DNA of 33,198 bases from Hyphomicrobiales bacterium (GTDB lineage: Bacteria; Pseudomonadota; Alphaproteobacteria; Rhizobiales; Beijerinckiaceae): assembly GCA_947455645.1 (NCBI GenBank), contig CANGPA010000014.1:1-33198 (forward strand). The letters are read 5' to 3'. Shown here one piece after another: positions 28,676 to 33,198 of the stretch. Position 1 is the first letter of the stretch; every line of letters starts with the position of its first letter. The notes beneath the pieces are model-generated. The model saw only the letters and a program-made list of their open reading frames with translations, searched no databases and was not told where the DNA came from. The translations under genes were made by a program, and so were the position numbers.

Positions 28676-29314
28676 CTAGCCCCCAACCAGAGGAGCGAGA
28701 ATTTTATCAAGTTCTTCAATGCTTAACGACCCGCTGCTCTTTTGCCCGTTGATAAAAAAGGTTGGCGTGGAGTCGACACCGAAGACTTTTTCGCCGCGCT
28801 CACGAACCGAGTTGACGGCGTCATAGATGGATTGGTTTTTCAAGCAGGATTCGAAAGATTCCTGTGTGAAACCGGCCTGACGGACCACGGACAGCAGCGC
28901 TTCAGCCGGTTTTGGGGCTCCGGACCATGTTTTTTGCTGAGAAAACAGCAAATCGACCATGGGGTAGTATTTGTCATTGCCGTTGCACCGCGACAGCATG
29001 AAGGCGGCGGTTGCCAGAGGGTCAAAAGGGAATTCGCGCAAGGTGAAACGGACCTTGCCGCTGTCGATATATTTCGATTTCAGGGCCGGAAATGTCTCCG
29101 TGTGAAAATGCGCGCAATGCGGACAAGTCATTGATGCGTATTCGATAATTGTGACCTTAGCGTCATCCTTGCCGAGCCAGACATCGCCCAATGGACCCGC
29201 GAGCGCGAGCTCCTCGCTTTTGGCAGCCTGCGCTTGCGCCGGACCGACGCCCCAAAGCGTTGGAAAAAAGCCAAGACTGGCAAGGGCTTGAACGAGTGTA
29301 CGGCGACGGATCAT
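28676..29314 (-). CDS. DsbA-family periplasmic thiol:disulfide oxidoreductase
   Basis: A 212-residue thioredoxin-fold protein. The N-terminus MIRRRTLVQALASLGFFPTL with AQA near residue 28 looks like an export signal and, with its run of arginines before a hydrophobic stretch, may use the Tat route. The active site is CPHC (Cys64-Cys67) in ASMTCPHCAHFH, and the cis-proline loop is TPTFFING near 190. Two further cysteines occur, in LSRCNGN and FESCLKN. DsbA-like proteins of this type (thioredoxin_4 / Com1-like) oxidise or isomerise thiols of exported proteins. The ATG at 29314 has GGAGAG nine bases upstream. Its place between the DUF721 gene and smc is common in alphaproteobacteria. Confidence 0.93.
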   Translation of the reverse strand: MIRRRTLVQALASLGFFPTLWGVGPAQAQAAKSEELALAGPLGDVWLGKDDAKVTIIEYASMTCPHCAHFHTETFPALKSKYIDSGKVRFTLREFPFDPLATAAFMLSRCNGNDKYYPMVDLLFSQQKTWSGAPKPAEALLSVVRQAGFTQESFESCLKNQSIYDAVNSVRERGEKVFGVDSTPTFFINGQKSSGSLSIEELDKILAPLVGG

Positions 29315-29386
29315 GGGCGGACTCTCCAGAGACTGAGGCGCCTGATTAACAGGCGGGATGGTAAAAAGGCAAGTGCTTTCAAGGTG

Positions 29387-29866
29387 TTAGGATTTCGAGG
29401 TGAGAACGCCCGCGCCAAGCCGGATGAGGGCCTCCTGCAGCGCGGAATTATCCAGAGAACCGACTTTTTCGCGAGCCTTTTCAAGGACTTCCGCGGTCGG
29501 GGCGGGGAGGGGGACAGGGCGGGGCGTTTTTCGTATAGGTCCTTGTTTTAAAAGGATTTTTCCCACCGCTTTCCAGCCATAACGGGTGTTGACGCGCTCG
29601 ATGAGCACGGGGGCGAGATGCTGCAGCTCAAGCGCAAAGGCGCTCTCGACGCGAATGACGAGGGTGGCGGGCTCGCTGGCCTCAGCCGTGCCGATCCGTT
29701 TAGGCCATGAAATTTTGATGGGTTCACAACGGGTTGCGAGCTTCTCGCCGACGACATCGGGCCACGAGGCCACGATATCGGAAGAGGCAAAGCCTTGCGC
29801 CGCGAGCACCGGACCCAGCGTCGCATCGATCAAATCGGAAAGGGGACGCGGTGCGGCTTGCTTCAT
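29387..29866 (-). CDS. DUF721 / DciA-like protein
   Basis: A 159-residue DUF721 protein from the ATG at 29866 (MKQAAPRPLSDLI); a TTG at 29896 is an alternative start. The N-terminal core, with VASWPDVVGEKLATRCEPIKISWP and TLVIRVESAFALELQHLAPVLIERVNTRYGWKAV split over about 90 residues, is a KH-like fold in DciA, the loader of the DnaB replicative helicase in bacteria lacking DnaC. The C-terminal third is proline-rich, then helical. Whether this member loads DnaB is inferred from the family. No strong Shine-Dalgarno is visible. It is divergent from mutY, and the start regions are only about 65 bases apart. Confidence 0.85.
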   Translation of the reverse strand: MKQAAPRPLSDLIDATLGPVLAAQGFASSDIVASWPDVVGEKLATRCEPIKISWPKRIGTAEASEPATLVIRVESAFALELQHLAPVLIERVNTRYGWKAVGKILLKQGPIRKTPRPVPLPAPTAEVLEKAREKVGSLDNSALQEALIRLGAGVLTSKS

Positions 29867-29931
29867 ACGGACGATCAGTGATGAGGTACTTATCAATGGT
29901 TGATGAGGTAATCGGGAATAGTGTTCAGATC

Positions 29932-31023
29932 ATGAAACGGCAGGGTAACATAATCAATCATAAGGATCGTTCGCCAAAGAGTATTTCGCCGCTGAGCGCA
30001 CGCCTGCTTGACTGGTATGACCACAATGCGCGCGTGTTGCCATGGCGCTCTGCACGCGGTGAACGGGCCGATCCCTATCGCGTTTGGCTATCCGAGATCA
30101 TGTTGCAACAGACGGTTGTAAAAGCCGTCATTCCCTATTTCGAGACTTTTGTTTCCACTTTCCCGAGCGTCAAGCATCTCGCACAAGCGGACCGCGAGGA
30201 CGTGCTCCGGCTGTGGGCGGGGCTTGGTTATTATTCGCGCGCGCGCAATCTCTATGCATGTGCGCTAATGGTGGTGGAGCGCCATGCGGGGCGTTTTCCG
30301 GATGAGGTTGAAGCGCTGCGCGCTTTGCCCGGTATTGGTGCCTATACTGCGGGTGCGATTGCGGCGATTGCCTTTGGTAAGCCGGAGGCCGCGATTGATG
30401 GCAATGTCGAGCGTGTGGTGTCGCGCCTTGATGCGATCAAAACCGCATTGCCGCTTTCAAAGCCCGCGATCCGCGCGCGTGTTGAAGCGCTGATTCCGAA
30501 TGACAGACCCGGTGATTTTGCACAAGCGCTGATGGATTTGGGCGCCACACTTTGCATGCCTAAAAATCCGCGCTGTGACATTTGTCCGTGGACAAAAACG
30601 TGCAAAGCGCGCGCTGAGGGAGAGCCGACGCTCTATCCGCTCAAAGCGCCCAAGGTGAAAAAATCGCAACGTTATGGCGCGGCGTTTGTGGCGCGCCGCA
30701 ATGATGGTGCGGTGCTTGTTCTCACGCGGCCCGACAAAGGCTTGCTCGGCGGTATGACGGGCGTGCCCACAACAGAGTGGACCGCATCACAACCGGATGA
30801 GGAAGCGCTCAATGCGGCGATGCCCTTTCAAGCGCCATGGAAAAAACGCGCGGTACCTGTCACGCATGTCTTCACCCATTTTGCGCTGTCGCTTGATGTG
30901 TATGACGCGGCAATTGCACAAAGCAAAAAAGCGCCGCCGGCGCATCGCTGGTCATCGGCCAATGGACCAGAGGGCGAGGCATTGCCGACGCTGTTCCGCA
31001 AAGTGGTTGCGGGTGGGGTGTAG
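29932..31023 (+). CDS. mutY: A/G-specific adenine DNA glycosylase MutY
   Basis: Removes adenine mispaired with 8-oxoguanine. From the ATG at 29932 it has 363 residues. The catalytic residues are Glu55 (WLSEIMLQQT) and Asp156 (AAIDGNVERV), the helix-hairpin-helix is LPGIGAYTAGAIAAIAFG (about 132-149), and the [4Fe-4S] loop C-x6-C-x2-C-x5-C is formed by Cys208, Cys215, Cys218 and Cys224. The C-terminal domain (about 240-360) is the MutT-like 8-oxoG recognition domain with VTHVFTHFALSLDVY. The start is not certain: in-frame ATGs at 29881 and 29896 exist and none has a strong Shine-Dalgarno, but the family similarity begins near SPLSARLLDWYDHNAR. The stop codon is also the first triplet of a tandem repeat. 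Confidence 0.96.
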   Translation: MKRQGNIINHKDRSPKSISPLSARLLDWYDHNARVLPWRSARGERADPYRVWLSEIMLQQTVVKAVIPYFETFVSTFPSVKHLAQADREDVLRLWAGLGYYSRARNLYACALMVVERHAGRFPDEVEALRALPGIGAYTAGAIAAIAFGKPEAAIDGNVERVVSRLDAIKTALPLSKPAIRARVEALIPNDRPGDFAQALMDLGATLCMPKNPRCDICPWTKTCKARAEGEPTLYPLKAPKVKKSQRYGAAFVARRNDGAVLVLTRPDKGLLGGMTGVPTTEWTASQPDEEALNAAMPFQAPWKKRAVPVTHVFTHFALSLDVYDAAIAQSKKAPPAHRWSSANGPEGEALPTLFRKVVAGGV

Positions 31024-31041
31024 GCAGTAGGCAGTAGGCAG
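31021..31041 (+). repeat. Three tandem copies of TAGGCAG at the mutY stop codon
   Basis: The heptamer TAGGCAG occurs at 31021-31027, 31028-31034 and 31035-31041, then decays to TAGTGGG. The first TAG is the mutY stop codon. The period of 7 gives a TAG in every reading frame, so any read-through would be stopped at once. Confidence 0.9.
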
Positions 31042-31056
31042 TAGTGGGATTTTTTA

Positions 31057-31310
31057 ACCTCATGGTGAGGAGCATTGCGAAGCAATGCGTCTCGAACCAC
31101 GCGACGATTGAGCGCTATGAACCACGCTTTACAGCGCCTGCCCTTCGCTTACGCTCCGCGCGTTCGTTACTCAAAAAGGTCCACTGGACCATTTTGTTTG
31201 CTTTGCAAACCGCTCCTTACCCTTCGACTCGTCGCTTCGCGACGGCTCAGGATGAGGGTGTAAAATAAACCTCATGGTGAGGAGGCCCGAAGGGCCGTCT
31301 CGAACCACGG
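31057..31310. repeat. Composite palindromic repeat, copy A
   Basis: Three hairpin units and a spacer. Unit 1 (31058-31100): CCTCATGGTGAGGAG, stem GCATTGC-GAA-GCAATGC, then TCTCGAACCAC. Unit 2 (31221-31257) is inverted, with stem GTCGC-TTC-GCGAC and end GGATGAGGG. Unit 3 (31270-31309) again has CCTCATGGTGAGGAG, stem GGCCC-GAA-GGGCC and TCTCGAACCAC. The spacer holds GGTCC-ACT-GGACC (31178-31190) and GTTTGC-TTT-GCAAAC. The whole is repeated at 31725-31950. Copy A has an extra 25 bases bounded by GAACCACG. The arrangement fills almost all of the gap between mutY and the GIY-YIG gene; nothing coding was seen there. Confidence 0.9.
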
Positions 31311-31321
31311 TTAAGATTGAG

Positions 31322-31618
31322 CTATCTTTTGTTTCGCCGTGACAATGCAGGCAGCAGATGAAAATCGCCTCTGATCAAGGCTTCTTTTTTCTCGCGCCGC
31401 CAGCCTTTAATTTGCCGTTCCGCAGCAATGCCGTCTGTGATAAAATCGTAATGAGCGGAATAGACTAATGTCACGGGGCGACGTGACGCCGTATAGGATT
31501 TAGGGTCAAATCCTGATTGATGTTCGCTAAAGCGCGCCTCAATAGGCAATCGTGTTGTTCCGACATAATAACTGCCATCGGCACATTTCAAAATATAGAG
31601 CGTGCAGCCGCCTTCCAT
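31322..31618 (-). CDS. Small GIY-YIG nuclease-domain protein
   Basis: A 98-residue stand-alone GIY-YIG domain. The two signature strands are LYILKC and YYVGTT, followed by a helix with the conserved Arg (IEARFSEHQSG), the TASRRPVTLVYS strand and the helix AAERQIKGWRREKKEALI, whose Glu is the expected metal ligand. The start is the ATG at 31618, with AAAGG about ten bases upstream; a TTG at 31621 adds one residue. No other DNA-binding domain is present. The stop lies 11 bases from repeat copy A, and the start is 23 bases from the next inverted repeat unit, so the gene is tightly enclosed by palindromic repeats. Such small proteins are common in alphaproteobacteria and their cellular role is not established. 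Confidence 0.92.
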   Translation of the reverse strand: MEGGCTLYILKCADGSYYVGTTRLPIEARFSEHQSGFDPKSYTASRRPVTLVYSAHYDFITDGIAAERQIKGWRREKKEALIRGDFHLLPALSRRNKR

Positions 31619-31641
31619 CAATGCGCCTTTTATTCAACGGT

Positions 31642-31677
31642 CCTTCGAGACGCGGCTTCGCCGCTCCTCAGGATGAG
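31642..31677. repeat. Single inverted palindromic repeat unit upstream of the GIY-YIG gene
   Basis: TCCTTCGAGAC, stem GCGGC-TTC-GCCGC (31652-31664), then TCCTCAGGATGAGG. Read on the minus strand it is the same unit type as in copies A and B, with yet another stem sequence around GAA. A truncated piece of the same unit (GAGCTCCTCAGGATGA) follows at 31695-31710. Confidence 0.8.
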
Positions 31678-31724
31678 GATATAAATAGCGTTCGGAGCTC
31701 CTCAGGATGACGAAATAAATCGTT

Positions 31725-31950
31725 ACCTCATGGTGAGGAGCATCACGAAGTGATGCGTCTCGAACCACGCTTTACAGCGCTTGCCCTTCGCTTACGCTCC
31801 GCGCGTTCGTCACTCAAAAAGGTCCACTGGACCTTTTTGTTTGCTTTGCAAACCGCTCCTCACCCTTCGACTCGTCGCTTCGCGACGGCTCGGGATGAGG
31901 GTGTAAAATGAACCTCATGGTGAGCCGCGCCGAAGGCGCGTCTCGAACCA
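31725..31950. repeat. Composite palindromic repeat, copy B
   Basis: Direct repeat of copy A, offset by 668 bases at its left end and nearly identical outside the hairpin stems. Unit 1' (31726-31769) has stem GCATCAC-GAA-GTGATGC; unit 2' (31864-31902) is inverted with stem GTCGC-TTC-GCGAC; unit 3' (31913-31950) has stem CGCGCC-GAA-GGCGCG and ends in TCTCGAACCA. It lacks the 25-base segment of copy A. It fills the space between the GIY-YIG promoter side and the RTX gene; 13 bases separate it from the RTX stop. No coding sequence was seen in this stretch. Confidence 0.9.
31816..31838. terminator. Perfect terminator-like palindrome inside repeat copy B
   Basis: AAAAAGGTCC and GGACCTTTTT pair perfectly over 10 bases around an ACT loop, with T-runs on both strands, so it could stop transcription in either direction, including that of the RTX gene. 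In copy A the matching site (31173-31195) carries an extra A that breaks the symmetry. Confidence 0.5.
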
Positions 31951-31963
31951 AACTATCTCTTCA

Positions 31964-33198
31964 TCACACATGATAAATCACGTCGGCCAACAACGTCGTG
32001 CCCGATGAATCGAACACATAAATATGTGTACCCGTGGTTGTCATGCTTGATGCCGTATAGGTTCCTGAGCTGAACGAGCTGCCCCCGGCCGCTCCGGCAG
32101 AGGTCGTATAATAGGAATAGCCGCTCGACGCCGTGATGTTGAAACTGTCACCGGCCTCAAATTTCAAATCAATCACATTGCCCGTGCCATTCTTAATACT
32201 CGAATTCGCAGCAAGGCTGTTAATGTCGCTGGCACTCAACGAGAGATTAACCGTACCGCTCGTCCCCGAGAAATCGAGATATTCGGCATTTGAAATCACC
32301 GATGACAAGGATGTGCCGGAAAGCGATACGTTATTCGCGCTGCCTGCAAAGCTCACTGTGTCGGTGCCTGATCCCCCATCGAGCTTCGACAGATTGATGC
32401 TCGACCAGTCGAGTTGCAGTAAATCATTACCGGAATTGCCGAAGAGCGAATCTGTTCCACCGCCGCCAATCAGCGTGTCATTGCCGGCACCACCATCGAT
32501 GGAATCATTGCCCAAGCCGCCATTCAAGAAATTGTTATTGCCATCGCCGGTGAAACTGTCATTGCCGGAGCCGCCGATAATGCCTTCAAAGTTCTTGACG
32601 GTGTCAATATCCGAACCGCTGCCGATGGTTGTGCCGCTATTGATATTGGCAACATTCACCGTCATCCCTGTAGTGTAATAGGTATAATCAAGCACATCGA
32701 CGGCTGTTCCGTCAGGGCTTGCGGTGCCATTGCCATCAAGCGAGTCATTACCGGTGCCGCCAGAGATCGTGTCGCTGCCCAAGCCACCATGGAGCGTATC
32801 GGCACCAGCGCTGCCGCCGAGATAATTGGCATTGGCATCGCCGATGAAACTGTCATTGCCAGAGCCGCCGATAATGCCTTCGAAGTTCTTGACGGTATCA
32901 ACATCGGTTCCGGACACAACAGTCAGTGAATAGGTTGTCGCCGACGATATATTGGCTATGTTTACGGTCAGGCCATTCGTGCCGGTGTAGTACGAATAAT
33001 CAAGTATGTCGTTGCCGCCTCCGCCATCGAGAGTGTCGTTGCCTCCGCCACCAGAAACCTTGTTATTGTTACTATCGCCGGTCAGCATATCGTTATTCGA
33101 ACCCAACACGACATTTTCAACATTCACCAGCGTTGTCGCGCCATTGCCGACAGTTGTGACGGTCCATGGCGTCGAGCCGTTCATGACGACGTTTAAGC
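31964..33198 (-). CDS. RTX-type glycine/aspartate-rich calcium-binding repeat protein, 5' end outside window
   Basis: About 411 C-terminal residues are visible; the frame is open to the right edge (the ATG at 33184 is probably internal). Nonapeptide repeats of the GGxGxDxUx type fold into a calcium-filled beta-roll: GGGGNDTLDGGGGNDILDY, GGLGSDTISGGTGNDSLDG, GGLGNDSIDGGAGNDTLIG. No cysteine is visible. After the last repeats comes a Ser/Thr/Gly-rich stretch of about 130 residues ending in ADVIYHV, the kind of tail that carries the type I secretion signal. A ~100-residue module containing DTVKNFEGIIGGSGNDSF is present twice. It is likely a secreted or surface protein; its N-terminal part, which would tell the activity (adhesin, enzyme, S-layer), is not in view, and no secretion genes are nearby. 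Confidence 0.88.
   Translation of the reverse strand, partial: LNVVMNGSTPWTVTTVGNGATTLVNVENVVLGSNNDMLTGDSNNNKVSGGGGNDTLDGGGGNDILDYSYYTGTNGLTVNIANISSATTYSLTVVSGTDVDTVKNFEGIIGGSGNDSFIGDANANYLGGSAGADTLHGGLGSDTISGGTGNDSLDGNGTASPDGTAVDVLDYTYYTTGMTVNVANINSGTTIGSGSDIDTVKNFEGIIGGSGNDSFTGDGNNNFLNGGLGNDSIDGGAGNDTLIGGGGTDSLFGNSGNDLLQLDWSSINLSKLDGGSGTDTVSFAGSANNVSLSGTSLSSVISNAEYLDFSGTSGTVNLSLSASDINSLAANSSIKNGTGNVIDLKFEAGDSFNITASSGYSYYTTSAGAAGGSSFSSGTYTASSMTTTGTHIYVFDSSGTTLLADVIYHV
32536..32909 (-). repeat. Internal duplication in the RTX gene
   Basis: The segments 32536-32615 and 32830-32909 are nearly identical in DNA, 294 bases (98 codons) apart, and each encodes the stretch DTVKNFEGIIGGSGNDSF. The preceding YYT...VNVANI stretch is also duplicated, at an offset of about 312 bases, which shows an indel between the two modules. 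Most differences are single third-position changes, so the duplication is either recent or kept alike by recombination. Confidence 0.8.

Noticed and set aside
31021-31950. CRISPR array in the repeat-rich region
   Set aside because: Units occur in both orientations, with no regular unique spacers and no cas genes; they are dispersed palindromic repeats.
31057-31950. Insertion sequence or transposon flanking the GIY-YIG gene
   Set aside because: No transposase frame, no terminal inverted repeats bounding the whole segment and no target-site duplication around it.

Overview
The window looks like chromosomal DNA of an alphaproteobacterium, most likely of the order Hyphomicrobiales (Rhizobiales). 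The basis is gene content and order: an F0-only ATP synthase operon (atpI-atpB-atpE-b'-b, with no F1 genes beside it), the run smc / DsbA-like / DciA-like / mutY, a two-subunit glycyl-tRNA synthetase near ppdK, and palindromic intergenic repeats of a style I associate with Hyphomicrobiales. Genus cannot be told from the sequence alone. Most of the window is ordinary core genome, densely packed, with genes on both strands.

Layout. 1-7 kb: an SRAP abasic-site protein (cut by the left edge), a ~588-residue acyl-CoA dehydrogenase, Sua5/TsaC for tRNA t6A synthesis, a LysR regulator, an AcuI/YhdH-type reductase and an MFS transporter. 7-13.5 kb: pyruvate phosphate dikinase, convergent with a complete nadA-nadB-nadC operon for de novo NAD synthesis; the nadA leader carries two matching palindromes placed like repressor operators. 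13.5-17.8 kb: glyS, a small tandem CDGSH iron-sulfur protein, glyQ and ispE. 17.8-22.3 kb: an exported TPR protein, ETF-ubiquinone oxidoreductase, and a divergent uracil-DNA-glycosylase-like protein that has lost the Fe-S cysteines and catalytic motifs of its family. 22.3-25.1 kb: the ATP synthase F0 operon, bounded by a recognisable promoter and a rho-independent terminator. 25.2-31 kb: smc, a DsbA-like thioredoxin-fold protein, a DciA-like (DUF721) protein and the divergent mutY.

The last 2.2 kb (31.0-33.2 kb) is accessory in character. A small GIY-YIG nuclease gene is enclosed on both sides by a mosaic of palindromic repeats whose hairpin stems differ in sequence but always keep pairing around a GAA loop. 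Beyond it is the 3' part of a glycine/aspartate-rich RTX-type calcium-binding, probably type I-secreted protein, with an internally duplicated module.

The observations most worth a second look are the compensating hairpin repeats around the GIY-YIG gene, the paired operator-like sites before nadA, and the degenerate UDG-fold protein. No rRNA, tRNA, CRISPR array, transposase, integrase or prophage gene was seen.
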